This document shows positions 33,556-43,039 of a stretch of 64,000 bases of DNA, one piece after another. The notes under the pieces were generated by a model. It was not told the DNA's origin. It did no database searches and saw only the letters and a list, made by a program, of their open reading frames with translations. Origin of the DNA: Desulfarculaceae bacterium (lineage in GTDB: Bacteria; Desulfobacterota; Desulfarculia; Desulfarculales; Desulfarculaceae); NCBI GenBank assembly GCA_021737145.1, contig JAIPEN010000008.1, positions 59,585 to 123,584 of the forward strand, written 5' to 3'. The translations under genes and the position numbers were made by a program. The first letter of the stretch is position 1; each line of letters begins with the position of its first letter.

Positions 33556-34737
33556 ATGGGTGTCACCGAAAGAGCCTCCAAAATACCAGCATTCATCGTG
33601 ATGGACGTCCTGGAGCGGGCCCAGGAGCTGACCGCCCAGGGACGCGAGATCATCCACCTGGAGGTGGGCGAGCCGGACTTCGCCACCCCGGAGGTGATCA
33701 CCCAGGCGGCGGTGAGGGCCCTGGCCGACGGCCAAACCCACTACACCCACTCCCTGGGCGTCATGGAGCTTCGGGAGGCGGTGAGCCGCCACTACGCCAG
33801 GCGCTACGGGGTGGAGGTGGACCCGGCGCGGGTGTTGGTGACCGCGGGCACCTCCACGGCCATGCTGCTGCTGTTTTCCGCCCTGTTGGAAACCGGCCAG
33901 GAGATCATAATCTCCGACCCCCACTACGCCTGCTACGACAACTTCATCAGCTTCGTGGGCGGGGTGCCGGTGCGGGTGCCGGTGCGGGCCGAGGAGGGCT
34001 TCCAGTTCCGCCCGGCCGAGATCGGCGCGGCTCTGAGCCCCCTGACCAAGGGCATCTTCATCAACAGCCCCTCCAACCCCACCGGCCAGGTGATGACCCC
34101 GGAGATCATGGCGGCCATCGCCGAGCTGGCCCCGGGCAAGCCGGGCGGGCCCTATGTGATCAGCGACGAGATCTATCACGGCCTCATCTACGAGGGCCAA
34201 CAGGAGCACTCCATCCTGGAGTACACGGACAACGCCTTTGTGCTGGACGGCTTTTCCAAGCGCTACGCCATGTGCGGCTGGCGGCTGGGATATGTGATCG
34301 CCCCGGCCAACTACGTGCGGCCCTTGCAGAAGATGCACCAGAACTTCGCCATCTGCGCCCCCTCGGTTAGCCAGTGGGCCGGGGTGGCCGCCCTGGAGGA
34401 TGCCTGGCCCGAGGTGGAGCGCATGCGCGCGGTGTACGACACCCGGCGGCGGCGGCTCATCGAGGGGCTCAAGGAGCTGGGCTTCGCCATACCCGTGGAA
34501 CCCAAGGGCGCCTTCTACATCTTCACCTCCTGCGCCCACCTGGACCCGGACGACTACAAGCTGGCCTTCGACATCCTGGAGCGAACCGGGGTGGCCGTGG
34601 CCCCGGGGCGCGACTTCGGGCCGGGCGGACACGGCTTTTTGCGTTTCTCCTACTGCAACAGCCTGGAGAACATCGAGACGGCCCTGGAGCGCCTGGGCGC
34701 TTACCTGGCCGAGCACTATCCGGGGGCCACGGGATGA
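33556..34737 (+). CDS. pyridoxal-phosphate aminotransferase, class I (AspC/AatA-like)
   Basis: A 393-residue fold-type I aminotransferase. Motifs: IHLEVGEPDFATP near the N-terminus, YTHSLGVMELREAVS, INSPSNPTGQVM, SDEIYHGLIYEG, the PLP lysine in DGFSKRYAMCGWRLGY, and LRFSYCNSLENIETALERL. The set resembles aspartate/alanine aminotransferases of the Ib group rather than HisC, despite the histidine genes just upstream. The amino-acid substrate is not certain. It overlaps engB by four bases. Confidence 0.9.
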   Translation: MGVTERASKIPAFIVMDVLERAQELTAQGREIIHLEVGEPDFATPEVITQAAVRALADGQTHYTHSLGVMELREAVSRHYARRYGVEVDPARVLVTAGTSTAMLLLFSALLETGQEIIISDPHYACYDNFISFVGGVPVRVPVRAEEGFQFRPAEIGAALSPLTKGIFINSPSNPTGQVMTPEIMAAIAELAPGKPGGPYVISDEIYHGLIYEGQQEHSILEYTDNAFVLDGFSKRYAMCGWRLGYVIAPANYVRPLQKMHQNFAICAPSVSQWAGVAALEDAWPEVERMRAVYDTRRRRLIEGLKELGFAIPVEPKGAFYIFTSCAHLDPDDYKLAFDILERTGVAVAPGRDFGPGGHGFLRFSYCNSLENIETALERLGAYLAEHYPGATG

Positions 34738-35327
34738 GCATTCCTCTGAAAGACGCCGCCTTCATCACCACGGCGGTCAAGCCCTCGGGCTACCCGCCCG
34801 CCGGCCCGCCCGAGGTGGCCTTTGCCGGCCGCTCCAACGTGGGCAAGAGCTCGCTGATCAACACCCTGACCCGGCGCAAGAAGCTGGTGAGGGTCTCGGG
34901 CACTCCGGGCCGCACCCAGCACATAAACTTCTTCGCCATCAACGGCGACGTCCTGCGCCTGGTGGACCTGCCGGGCTACGGCTACGCCAAGGTGCCCAAG
35001 GCCATCAAGGCGGCCTGGCGGCCCATGGTGGAGGCCTATTTGGGCAGCCGGGAGACCCTGGCCGGGGTGGTGGTGATTTTGGACATCCGCCGCGAGCCCA
35101 CGGCCGACGACCTCATGCTCCTGGACTGGCTGCGCTCCCTGGGCGTTCCGCCCCTGGTGGCGGTGACCAAGGCAGACAAGCTCTCCAAGAATCAGCAGGC
35201 CTCCCGCCTGGCCAAGCTCAGGCCCGCCCTGGCCCCCTTCGACCCCACGCCCACCCTGTTCAGCGCCAACACCGGCCTGGGGCGGGAGGAGCTGTGGGCC
35301 CGCATCTGCGAGGCCGCCGGCTTGTAG
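34734..35327 (+). CDS. engB: ribosome biogenesis GTPase EngB/YsxC
   Basis: An essential cytosolic GTPase that helps assemble the large ribosomal subunit. The 197 residues carry G1 GRSNVGKSS, G2/G3 TPGRTQHINF and DLPGYGYA, G4 TKADK and G5 FSANTG. EVAFAGRSNVGKSSL is diagnostic of EngB. Length is normal. The start overlaps the aminotransferase stop (ATGA). A dispersed repeat begins seven bases after its stop. Confidence 0.97.
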   Translation: MSIPLKDAAFITTAVKPSGYPPAGPPEVAFAGRSNVGKSSLINTLTRRKKLVRVSGTPGRTQHINFFAINGDVLRLVDLPGYGYAKVPKAIKAAWRPMVEAYLGSRETLAGVVVILDIRREPTADDLMLLDWLRSLGVPPLVAVTKADKLSKNQQASRLAKLRPALAPFDPTPTLFSANTGLGREELWARICEAAGL

Positions 35328-35333
35328 GGCCCC

Positions 35334-35456
35334 CGGCTTCGCCAGGAAGCGCCATGCCGCGTTGGCGGCATCGCTTGGACCTCGGCGTATGTCGCAATAC
35401 GCCTCCGGTCCGCGTTCACCGCCGCCTTGCCTGGCCCTCCCTGGCTGTGCCGGGCT
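35334..35456 (+). repeat. dispersed palindromic repeat, copy B
   Basis: About 123 bases following engB, aligning without gaps to copy A at 11586-11709. The central hairpin arms GGCGTAT/ATACGCC (35384-35390 / 35397-35403) are identical to copy A, and the loop differs. It starts seven bases after a stop codon, as copy C does after PPSR. Confidence 0.75.
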
Positions 35457-35496
35457 AGCAGGGTCATACGTCACAATTAATTCGAGGGGGTGACTG

Positions 35497-35943
35497 ATGG
35501 ACTACTCGGAGATTCTCCGGCGGCTCGCGCCCTGCGGCCTGTCCTGCGCCAAGTGCTTCGCTTACAAAGACGGCGACATTGGCCGCCACGCCAAGGAGCT
35601 CCAGCGCCTGCTGGGCAACTTCGGCATCTACGCCGAGCGCTTTTCGGCTTTCCTGCCCGAGATGAAGGACTATCCCGCCTTCGGGCGGCTGCTGGACTAC
35701 ATGGCCGGGGGAAGCTGCGCCGGCTGCCGCAAGGACCAGTGCCTCTGGCCAAACTGCGGGGTGGCCGCCTGCTGGCAGGACAAGGGCGTGGACTTCTGCT
35801 TCCAGTGCGACGAGTTCCCCTGCGCCAAAACCAACTTCGACCCGCACCTGGAAAAGCGCTGGATCGCCATGAACCAGCGCATGGCCGAGGTGGGGGTGGA
35901 GCAGTTCTTCGAGGAGACCAAGGACGATCCTAGGTATAAGTGA
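35497..35943 (+). CDS. DUF3795 cysteine-rich protein
   Basis: A 148-residue protein with the DUF3795 cysteine pattern: LAPCGLSCAKCFAYKDGDI, GGSCAGCRKDQCLWPNCGVAACW and FCFQCDEFPCAKTNF. About a dozen Cys residues suggest bound zinc or an Fe-S cluster. DUF3795 proteins are frequent in anaerobes and have no assigned function. Start ATG at 35497 is preceded by GAGGGGG. Flanked by a dispersed repeat upstream and an intrinsic terminator downstream. Confidence 0.88.
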   Translation: MDYSEILRRLAPCGLSCAKCFAYKDGDIGRHAKELQRLLGNFGIYAERFSAFLPEMKDYPAFGRLLDYMAGGSCAGCRKDQCLWPNCGVAACWQDKGVDFCFQCDEFPCAKTNFDPHLEKRWIAMNQRMAEVGVEQFFEETKDDPRYK

Positions 35944-36035
35944 GGGGTGTCCACCGATCTCATATTAGCCAGATAGTTACTGGTCCTCCAGCTGTTCGCT
36001 CCGGGCGGAGATTGCTTCGTCGCGGCAAGGCCGCT

Positions 36036-36083
36036 CCTCGCAACGACAAGGTTGTCATTTCAGCAATAGCCGTCATGGCGAGG
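36036..36083. repeat. REP-like inverted repeat
   Basis: CCTCGCAACGAC (36036-36047) and GTCATGGCGAGG (36072-36083) pair at 10 of 12 positions. The flanking GAGATTGCTTCGTCGC (36008-36023) is part of an extragenic repeat sequence seen in many proteobacterial genomes. Confidence 0.55.
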
Positions 36084-36211
36084 CCCGCCGCCCCAGGAGC
36101 TTGTAGAAAGTAGTGCGCTCCTTGCGGCGGGCCGTGGCCATCTTCCCTGGTCTCGTCTCCGGTTGACGCGAAAGAAAATGCCCCCCGGCCGGGGGTCATG
36201 ACGATTCCAAG

Positions 36212-36249
36212 GAAGATCGCCACCTCGCGGCGGGAGGGGCCTTCTTTTT
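36212..36249 (+). terminator. intrinsic terminator (plus strand)
   Basis: GAAG-GCC-CCTC on the left pairs with GAGG-GGC-CTTC on the right (small left-side bulges ATC and A), followed by TTTTT. It probably ends the DUF3795 transcript, although it lies 269 bases after that stop. Confidence 0.6.
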
Positions 36250-36264
36250 CATTTTGTGGCATAT

Positions 36265-36298
36265 AAAAAGCCCCCGCCCGGATACCGGACGGGGGCTT
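36265..36298 (-). terminator. intrinsic terminator after ilvE
   Basis: AAGCCCCCG-CCGG (36268-36281) pairs with CCGG-CGGGGGCTT (36285-36298) around ATA. Read on the minus strand, the hairpin is followed by a T run. It lies 22 bases after the ilvE stop. Confidence 0.88.
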
Positions 36299-36319
36299 GT
36301 TGTTTCTAGTGTGATCTAG

Positions 36320-37390
36320 CTACTTGACCTTGACCACCCAGCCGAAGGGGTCTTCCAGCTTGCCGAGCTGGATGCCGGTGAGCCCGTCGTAGAGGCGCTG
36401 GCTGATCTCGCCGGTCTGGCCGTCGCCCACGGTGATGTCGCTGCCCCGGTAGTGGATGGAGCCCACCGGGCTGATCACCGCGGCGGTGCCGGTGCCAAAG
36501 GCCTCGGTCAGCTTGCCCGCCTCCTGGGCCGCGATCACCTCGTCGATGGTCAGCTTGCGCTCGGTGATGTTCAGGCCCCAGTGCTTGCACAGGGTGATCA
36601 CCGAGTCGCGGGTGATGCCCGGCAGGATGGAGCCGGTCAGCGGGCTGGTGATGACTTCGCCGTCGATGACGAAGAACATGTTCATGGTGCCCACTTCCTC
36701 GATGCTCTTCTTGTCACAGGCGTCCAGCCACAGCACCTGGGTGAAGCCCTTGGCGTGGGCCTCCTCGGCGGCCAGCAGGCTGGCGGCGTAGTTGCCCATG
36801 GTCTTGGCCTCGCCCACGCCGCCGGCCGCGGCGCGCACGTAGTTCTCCTCCACGTAGATCTTCACCGGGTTGAAGCCCTCGGGGTAATAGGCCCCCACCG
36901 GCCCCATGATCACGTAGTAGAGGTAGCTGGAGCTGACCTTGACCCCCAGGCAGGCCTCGGTGGCGATGACCGTGGGCCGGATGTAGAGGCTGGTGCCCTC
37001 CAGGGTGGGAATCCACTCGTGCTCGGTCTTGACCAGCTCGAACAGGTGCTCCAGGGTCTCTTCCAGGGGAAGCTCGGGGATGCACATGCGGCGGTTGGAG
37101 CGGTTCATGCGCTCCAGGTTGGCCTGGGGCCTGAACATGTAGACGCCGCCGTCCACTCCGCGATAGGCCTTGAGCCCCTCGAAGACCTCCTGGCCGTAGT
37201 GCAGCACCAGGGCGGCCGGGTCCAGGCTCAGGGGGCCGTAGGGCATGATGCGCGCGTCGCGCCACGCGCCCTGGTCGTAGTCCATCAGAAACATGTGGTC
37301 GCAGAAAATTTGGCCGAAACCCAGCTTGGATTCATCGTCCGGTTTGGGCTTGCAGCTGTCGGCTGACAGCAGTTGCTTGGTACACTCCAT
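36320..37390 (-). CDS. ilvE: branched-chain amino acid aminotransferase
   Basis: Transaminates leucine, isoleucine and valine with 2-oxoglutarate, in biosynthesis or degradation. The 356-residue fold-type IV enzyme shows ALVLHYGQEVFEGLKAYR, the PLP lysine in GEAKTMGNYAASLLA, EEVGTMNMFFV and the phosphate-binding TEAFGTGTAAVISPVG. It belongs to the BCAT2-like, longer subgroup. Third and last gene of a gatB-mtnA-ilvE minus-strand run; mtnA ends 18 bases upstream. Confidence 0.96.
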   Translation of the reverse strand: MECTKQLLSADSCKPKPDDESKLGFGQIFCDHMFLMDYDQGAWRDARIMPYGPLSLDPAALVLHYGQEVFEGLKAYRGVDGGVYMFRPQANLERMNRSNRRMCIPELPLEETLEHLFELVKTEHEWIPTLEGTSLYIRPTVIATEACLGVKVSSSYLYYVIMGPVGAYYPEGFNPVKIYVEENYVRAAAGGVGEAKTMGNYAASLLAAEEAHAKGFTQVLWLDACDKKSIEEVGTMNMFFVIDGEVITSPLTGSILPGITRDSVITLCKHWGLNITERKLTIDEVIAAQEAGKLTEAFGTGTAAVISPVGSIHYRGSDITVGDGQTGEISQRLYDGLTGIQLGKLEDPFGWVVKVK

Positions 37391-37408
37391 GACGCTCTCC
37401 AGGGGAAC

Positions 37409-38449
<1,041 letters not shown>

Positions 38450-38451
38450 GG

Positions 38452-39882
38452 CTACTCTCCCAAAAGTTTGTTCACCAACTGGTTGACCAGCTTGGGGTTG
38501 GCCTGGCCCTTGGTCTTTTGCATGACCTGGCCCACGAAGAAGCCCATGAGCTTCTTCTTGCCTCCCTTGAAGGCCTCCACCTCCTCGGGGTTGGCCGCGA
38601 AGATCTCCTTCAGCAGACCCTCCAGCTCGCCCTCGTCGCTCACCTGGGTGAGGCCCTTTTCCTCCACCACCTTGGCGGCCCCCTTGCCGGTGGCCATCAT
38701 CTCGGCGAAGACCTCCTTGGCCATCTTGTTGCTGATGGCCCCGGAGTCTATGAGCGCGATCAGCTCGGCCAGGCCCTGGGGCTTAACCGCCGCCTGGCCT
38801 ATCTCGCGGCCCTCGGCCTTGAGCGCGCCCAGCAGGTCGGTCATCATCCAGTTGGCCGCGGCCTTGGGCGGGGCCCCGGCGGCCACCACCGCCTCGTAAT
38901 AGTCGGCCAGGGGCCGGCCGGCGGTGAGCACCCCGGCGTCGTAGTCGTTCAGGCCGTAGGCCTCCATGAAGCGGGCCCGCTTGGCCCCGGGCAGCTCGGG
39001 CAGCTCGGAGCGCACCCGCTCCACCCAGGCCTCGTCCACCACCAGCGGCGGCAGGTCCGGGTCGGGCAGATAGCGGTAGTCGTGGGCCTCTTCCTTGCCC
39101 CGCATGCCGAAGCTCTTGCCCTGGTCCGCGTCCCACAGGCGGGTTTCCTGCACCACCTTGCCGCCCTCGTCCAAAATGGCCCGCTGGCGGCGGATCTCAT
39201 ACTCCAGGGCCTTGGTCACCCCCCGGAAGGAGTTCATGTTCTTGAGCTCCGCCCGGATGCCGAACTCGGCCTGGCCCACGGGCCGCAGGCTGATGTTGGC
39301 GTCGCAACGGAAGGAGCCCTCCTCCATGTTGCCGTCGCAGATCTCCAGATAGATCAGCACGTCGCGCAGGGTGCGCAAGTAGGCGCCCGCCTCCTCGGGG
39401 CTGCGCAGGTCCGGCTCGGAGACGATCTCCATTAGCGGCACCCCGGTGCGGTTGTAGTCCACGTAGCTCACCGGCTGGCTGGGGTCGTGGACCAGCTTGC
39501 CCGCGTCCTCTTCCATGTGGATGCGGGTGATGCCGATGCGCCGGTTCTCGCCCTCCACCTCGATGTCCAGCCAGCCGTCCAGGCAGATGGGCAGCTCGTA
39601 CTGGCTGATCTGGTAGTTCTTGGACAGGTCCGGGTAAAAGTAGTTCTTGCGGGCCCACACGCTCTTGGGCTGGATGGCGCAGTTGGTGGCCAATCCCGCC
39701 CGGATGGTGAACTCCACCACCTTCTGGTTGAGCACCGGCAAGACCCCGGGCATGCCCAGGCAAACCGGGCACACGTGGGTGTTGGGCGGCGCGCCGAATT
39801 TGGTGGAGCAGCCGCAGAAAATCTTGGACTCGGTAAGGAGCTGGGCGTGAACCTCCAGCCCTATGACCGCTTCGTATTCCAT
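38452..39882 (-). CDS. gatB: Asp-tRNA(Asn)/Glu-tRNA(Gln) amidotransferase subunit B
   Basis: Subunit B of GatCAB, which converts misacylated Glu-tRNA(Gln) or Asp-tRNA(Asn) to the correct amide. The 476 residues open with [20 protein letters not shown], carry the Zn cysteines in FCGCSTKFG and HVCPVCLG, and end in the GatB/YqeY domain ([29 protein letters not shown]). gatA and gatC are not adjacent. A good sigma70 promoter lies 43 bases upstream. Confidence 0.97.
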   Translation of the reverse strand: MEYEAVIGLEVHAQLLTESKIFCGCSTKFGAPPNTHVCPVCLGMPGVLPVLNQKVVEFTIRAGLATNCAIQPKSVWARKNYFYPDLSKNYQISQYELPICLDGWLDIEVEGENRRIGITRIHMEEDAGKLVHDPSQPVSYVDYNRTGVPLMEIVSEPDLRSPEEAGAYLRTLRDVLIYLEICDGNMEEGSFRCDANISLRPVGQAEFGIRAELKNMNSFRGVTKALEYEIRRQRAILDEGGKVVQETRLWDADQGKSFGMRGKEEAHDYRYLPDPDLPPLVVDEAWVERVRSELPELPGAKRARFMEAYGLNDYDAGVLTAGRPLADYYEAVVAAGAPPKAAANWMMTDLLGALKAEGREIGQAAVKPQGLAELIALIDSGAISNKMAKEVFAEMMATGKGAAKVVEEKGLTQVSDEGELEGLLKEIFAANPEEVEAFKGGKKKLMGFFVGQVMQKTKGQANPKLVNQLVNKLLGE

Positions 39883-39924
39883 CGCGGTTTCCTGAACTTA
39901 ACGGGTGTTGCGGGTCAAGAAATG

Positions 39925-39953
39925 AATCTACTCGCGGGGGGCGGCGATGTCAA
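39925..39953 (-). promoter_or_regulatory. sigma70 promoter for gatB
   Basis: On the minus strand: TTGACA (39953-39948), a 17-base spacer, then TAGATT (39930-39925). The -35 is perfect. The predicted transcript would begin about 36 bases before the gatB ATG. Confidence 0.7.
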
Positions 39954-39954
39954 G

Positions 39955-39988
39955 GATGAGCCCGGGGTCGCGCGCCCCCGGGCTCATC
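39955..39988. repeat. perfect 13-bp inverted repeat at the gatB -35
   Basis: GATGAGCCCGGGG (39955-39967) and CCCCGGGCTCATC (39976-39988) are exact reverse complements with an eight-base loop. No T-run follows on either strand, so it is not a typical terminator. It adjoins the gatB -35 element and could be an operator or a structured RNA. Confidence 0.8.
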
Positions 39989-40033
39989 TTGGTTATGAAG
40001 ATAAAAGTATGATATATGTTGCTTGTCCACCAC

Positions 40034-40080
40034 GGCCCGTCACCTGGTTCCGCCACAGGACCAGCGTGGCGGGCCTTTTT
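40034..40080 (+). terminator. orphan intrinsic terminator (plus strand)
   Basis: GGCCCGTCACCTGGT (40034-40048) pairs with ACCAGCGTGGCGGGCC (40060-40075) with one wobble and one bulge, followed by TTTTT. No plus-strand gene precedes it, so it may end a small RNA or act as an attenuator or barrier before the downstream gene. Confidence 0.75.
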
Positions 40081-40131
40081 GTTATCGCCCCCCGCGTCGG
40101 TGGACGCGAACGCGGGGAGCCGAGACCCTCC

Positions 40132-40159
40132 TCATGATATTTCTTCTCCGCTTCATGAT
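40132..40159 (+). promoter_or_regulatory. paired TCATGAT direct repeats
   Basis: TCATGAT occurs at 40132-40138 and 40153-40159, 21 bases apart start to start, or two helical turns. Each holds the palindrome TCATGA. They lie 44-71 bases upstream of the promoter -35 of the AT-rich gene and could be operator sites. Confidence 0.35.
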
Positions 40160-40202
40160 TTGACTTTATAGACACCGCCAAGGCCTGTCAAGCAAAAATC
40201 AC

Positions 40203-40232
40203 TTGACACGCTAAAAAAATAAGGGATACACT
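40203..40232 (+). promoter_or_regulatory. sigma70 promoter for the AT-rich gene
   Basis: TTGACA (40203-40208), an 18-base A-rich spacer, then TACACT (40227-40232). The transcript would start about 50 bases before the ATG at 40291. Confidence 0.65.
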
Positions 40233-40290
40233 AGCGCCAGACGCTATCTAAGGCAATAAAGTGATAAATACACATTAAGGAGTGATAGTT

Positions 40291-41067
40291 ATGGCAAAGA
40301 CTCGAAGCCCTAATTACCCTCGTGTGGGACTAAAAGAAGCAGTTAGTAGGGTAAAAATGCTCTATGACCAGGAGGGTCGGAACCCAACGCCGCGGGAGGC
40401 CATGGCTGTTGCCATAGGATATAGTGGCATCAGTGGTGCTTCCGACGCAGTTCTCGCCGCAATGAATAAATTTGGACTGATAGAGAAGCAGGGGGAGGAT
40501 TACATCGTTAGTGACCTCGCCATGGTAATAATGTATCCGCAAGACGAAGCTGAAAAGAGAGAAGCTATTAAGGAGGCAGCACTTTCTCCAGTTTTATTCA
40601 GAGAGTTGTATGATCATTTCGGAGGGAGAGTTCCAGGCAATAAAAACCTTGAAATATATTTGCTCAGAAACGGTTTTTCAAAAAGCGCCGTGGGATTAAC
40701 TATCTCTGCCTTCGGAGAGACTATGGAATACATGGCCTCGGAGGAGGAAGAGGCGGCGGACACAGCTGAGAAAGAAAAGAACTCTTCATCGTCTTTTACG
40801 CCGCAAGCAACATACAAAAAAGAAATATCCAAGCCAGAGAAGGGAGAACGCCTGTTACTCCAAGTGCAAGTTGGAAAAAATAGTTATTGCAAACTATTGG
40901 CAGAAGGGCCTTTCGGGAAAGCTGAGCTGGCCTTGCTTATGGATCACTTAAGCATTCAGCTAAAACTGTTTGAACGAGAAGAAGTGTGGGCGGGAGAGTC
41001 TGGGGCGATGAATTCACAAACGACAACCGCTAACGGCGGAGTATCAGAAGACCAAAACGACGACTAG
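40291..41067 (+). CDS. AT-rich gene, putative winged-helix protein of unknown function
   Basis: A 258-residue protein whose codon use (AAA, ATA, TTT) is clearly more AT-rich than its neighbours, so it was probably acquired by transfer. The N-terminal region (GLKEAVSRVKMLYDQEGRNP, then REAMAVAIGYSGISGASDAV, then MNKFGLIEKQGEDYIVSD) looks like a winged helix-turn-helix DNA-binding domain. A linker rich in Glu and Ser (EEEEAADTAEKEKNSSSSF) leads to a small C-terminal domain (LLLQVQVGKNSYCKLLAEGP, then LLMDHLSIQLKLF). No family is firmly recognised. AAGGAG lies eight bases before the ATG, and the gene has its own promoter. It stands alone. Confidence 0.7.
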   Translation: MAKTRSPNYPRVGLKEAVSRVKMLYDQEGRNPTPREAMAVAIGYSGISGASDAVLAAMNKFGLIEKQGEDYIVSDLAMVIMYPQDEAEKREAIKEAALSPVLFRELYDHFGGRVPGNKNLEIYLLRNGFSKSAVGLTISAFGETMEYMASEEEEAADTAEKEKNSSSSFTPQATYKKEISKPEKGERLLLQVQVGKNSYCKLLAEGPFGKAELALLMDHLSIQLKLFEREEVWAGESGAMNSQTTTANGGVSEDQNDD

Positions 41068-41093
41068 CTATAGGGAATTACAATAGTTGTTGG

Positions 41094-42326
41094 TCAAGGA
41101 ATCCGCTCCACCGGGGCGAGCTCCTCGGCGCTGACCTCCGGGGAAACTGCCGGGGCCGGCTTGTAGAGCAGCCACAAGAGCAGGGAGCACAGCACCGCCG
41201 CCCCGCCGCCCAGCCACAGGGCGGCGCCGCTGACCTGGGTCAGGTCCACGGCCAGGCCCCCGCTCACTGGGCCCAAAAACACCCCCACGCTCAGGGCCAT
41301 GGTGAACGAGCCGGTGACCAGGCCCATGCCCGTGCCCAGGCTCTTGCCCTGGCTGATGGCCAGGGCGGTGAGGGCGGGCAGGGCCAGGCCGGCGAAGATT
41401 CCCTCGGCCATGGAAAGGAGCATCAAGGAGGCCAGGTCGGTGCCCCAGGGGATGAGGATCTTCATGGCGCCCGACATGGCCAGGCCGATCACCGAAAGAG
41501 GCAAACGGGGCAGGCGGTCGGCCAGCCAGCCGAAGGGCCGCTGCAACAGGGTCATCACCAACACGTTGGCCGTGAGGCACAGGCCCACCCCCAGGGTGCT
41601 CAGGCCGTGGCCGGTGGCCACCAGGGGCATGAAGGCGATGAAGCAGCTCATGCCCGCCGCCGCCCCGGCCCGGGCCAGCAGGATGGCCAAAAAGCCCCGG
41701 TCGCGGGTCAGGAGGAGCATTTCCCTGAAGCCCCGCTTGCCCCCGGAGCGCAGCTCGGCCGCGGGCTCGCGCACGGTCAGGGCCACGGTGATGGCGGCGG
41801 CGATGCCCAGCCCGAACATGAGCAGGAAGTTGGCGTTGAGCCCGGCCAGCTCGTAGATCGCCCCGCCGATCACCGGCCCCACCCCGAAGCCCATCAGGAA
41901 GAAGGTGTTGAACATCCCGAAGGAGCGGCCCTCCACCCCGGTGGGGGTTATGTCGGCCACCAGGGCCATGGCGATGGGCAGCACCATGGCCGCGAATACG
42001 CCCTGCAGCAGGCGGGTGAAGACCAGGGCCTCGGAGCTGTTGGCCAACATGAACAGCAGGCTGGTGACCCCATAGCCGGCCATGCCGGCGATGATGAAGG
42101 GCTTGCGCCCCCAGCGGTCGGAAAACCCGCCCACCCAGGGCACCACCAGGGCCCGGGACAGGGAAAAGGAGCTGAAGATGATCCCCAGCATGAACCCGCT
42201 GGCCCCCAGGTCGCGGGCGTAGATGGGCAAAAAGGGCACGATGATGCCCACCCCGCACATGGCCACGAACACGGCCATTCCCAGGATAAAAAGCGTGCGG
42301 TGATATGAGGCGGGAGGTTGGCTCAC
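41094..42326 (-). CDS. MFS transporter
   Basis: A 410-residue major-facilitator protein with twelve hydrophobic segments. The cytoplasmic loop 2-3 motif is GGFSDRWGRKPFIIAG (motif A), and the second half has the parallel GWLADRLPRLPLSVIG. PFLPIYARDLGAS is typical of drug:H+ antiporter DHA1-like carriers. Substrate unknown. Its start overlaps the ktrA stop by four bases, so it is the distal gene of the K+ uptake operon, an unusual companion. Confidence 0.88.
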   Translation of the reverse strand: MSQPPASYHRTLFILGMAVFVAMCGVGIIVPFLPIYARDLGASGFMLGIIFSSFSLSRALVVPWVGGFSDRWGRKPFIIAGMAGYGVTSLLFMLANSSEALVFTRLLQGVFAAMVLPIAMALVADITPTGVEGRSFGMFNTFFLMGFGVGPVIGGAIYELAGLNANFLLMFGLGIAAAITVALTVREPAAELRSGGKRGFREMLLLTRDRGFLAILLARAGAAAGMSCFIAFMPLVATGHGLSTLGVGLCLTANVLVMTLLQRPFGWLADRLPRLPLSVIGLAMSGAMKILIPWGTDLASLMLLSMAEGIFAGLALPALTALAISQGKSLGTGMGLVTGSFTMALSVGVFLGPVSGGLAVDLTQVSGAALWLGGGAAVLCSLLLWLLYKPAPAVSPEVSAEELAPVERIP

Positions 42327-42976
42327 TTGGCCGAGCGCAGCCTTTCCAGGTCTTCCTGGCGGCCGGCCACCACCAAAACGTCGCTGTCCTTGACCACGTA
42401 GTCCGGGGCCACCACCAGATGGATGCGCTCGGGCACCAGCTCACGGATCGCGATGACGTTGACCCCGTAGTTCTTGCGCAGGCCCAGCTCGGAAAGGGAC
42501 TTGCCCACCAGGGGATCGGGCGGGGCCAGCTCCGCCACCGAGAACTCGTCGCCGATGGGCAGGTAATCCAGCAGGTTGGGGTCGGTGAGCGAACGGGAGA
42601 GGCGCTCGGCCGCGTCGCGCTCGGGAAACACCACCTCGCCGGCGCCGATGCGCTTGAGGATCTTCTCGTGCTCCGGGCTGATGGCCTTGGCCACGATGCG
42701 GCCCACGCCCATCTCCTTGAGGTGCAGGGTGATGAGGATGCTGGCCCCCAGGTTGTCGCCCAGGCTGATCACCGCCGCGTCCACCAGGTTGAGCCCCAGC
42801 TCTTCCAAGAGGTTGCGGTCGATGGCGTCGGCCACCACCGCCTGATCCACCACGTCCTGCACCCGGCTGACCGCCTTGGGGTCCGAGTCGATGGCGGTGA
42901 CGTGATGCTTGAGCGTCTTTAGCTCCCGGGCCAGGGAGGAGCCGAACTGTCCCAAACCGATTACCGCCAGATTCAT
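42323..42976 (-). CDS. ktrA: KtrA/TrkA-type K+ uptake regulatory subunit
   Basis: A 217-residue RCK protein with one TrkA-N domain (VIGLGQFGSSLARELKTL, then AIDSDPKAVS) binding NAD or ATP, and a TrkA-C domain (LVGKSLSELGLRKNYGVNVIAI). The single-domain size fits KtrA rather than duplicated TrkA. It gates KtrB according to nucleotide state. It lies between ktrB (63 bases upstream) and the MFS gene. Confidence 0.93.
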   Translation of the reverse strand: MNLAVIGLGQFGSSLARELKTLKHHVTAIDSDPKAVSRVQDVVDQAVVADAIDRNLLEELGLNLVDAAVISLGDNLGASILITLHLKEMGVGRIVAKAISPEHEKILKRIGAGEVVFPERDAAERLSRSLTDPNLLDYLPIGDEFSVAELAPPDPLVGKSLSELGLRKNYGVNVIAIRELVPERIHLVVAPDYVVKDSDVLVVAGRQEDLERLRSAK

Positions 42977-43039
42977 GGCAAGCCTCCTAGATCACCTCGA
43001 AACAACAAGCATAACGCTTATTAAGCGCTTTTCCAGGGC

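Larger units (their letters stand above)
35944..36319. other. intergenic region with inverted repeat and two terminators
   Basis: 376 bases without a gene. They hold an inverted repeat of the widely dispersed CTCCTCGCAA/TTGCGAGG kind (36036-36047 with 36072-36083), a plus-strand terminator (36212-36249) and a minus-strand terminator (36265-36298). A 100-residue minus-strand frame (35960-36262) reads through both structures and has no family character. Confidence 0.6.
39883..40290. other. regulatory-rich intergenic region between gatB and the AT-rich gene
   Basis: 408 bases between divergent genes. In order: the gatB promoter (39925-39953, minus), a perfect 13-bp inverted repeat (39955-39967 / 39976-39988) abutting its -35, a plus-strand intrinsic terminator (40034-40080) with no plus-strand gene before it, an 8-bp hairpin (40090-40097 / 40110-40117), paired TCATGAT boxes (40132, 40153) and the promoter of the AT-rich gene (40203-40232). 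No convincing reading frame is present. Confidence 0.7.

Noticed and set aside
33556..34737. Aminotransferase after hisG considered as HisC
   Set aside because: A terminator separates it from hisG, and its motifs (SNPTG, DGFSKRYAMCGWRLGY) fit aspartate/alanine-type aminotransferases better.
36073..36141. 22-codon minus-strand frame (MATARRKERTTFYKLL...)
   Set aside because: The peptide slightly resembles the tail of a helix-turn-helix protein, but there is no properly spaced ribosome site and no adjoining homology, so chance is the simpler explanation.
35960..36262. 100-residue minus-strand frame in the gap upstream of ilvE
   Set aside because: It reads through an extragenic repeat and a terminator hairpin, has no ribosome site, and resembles nothing but other repeat-derived frames.
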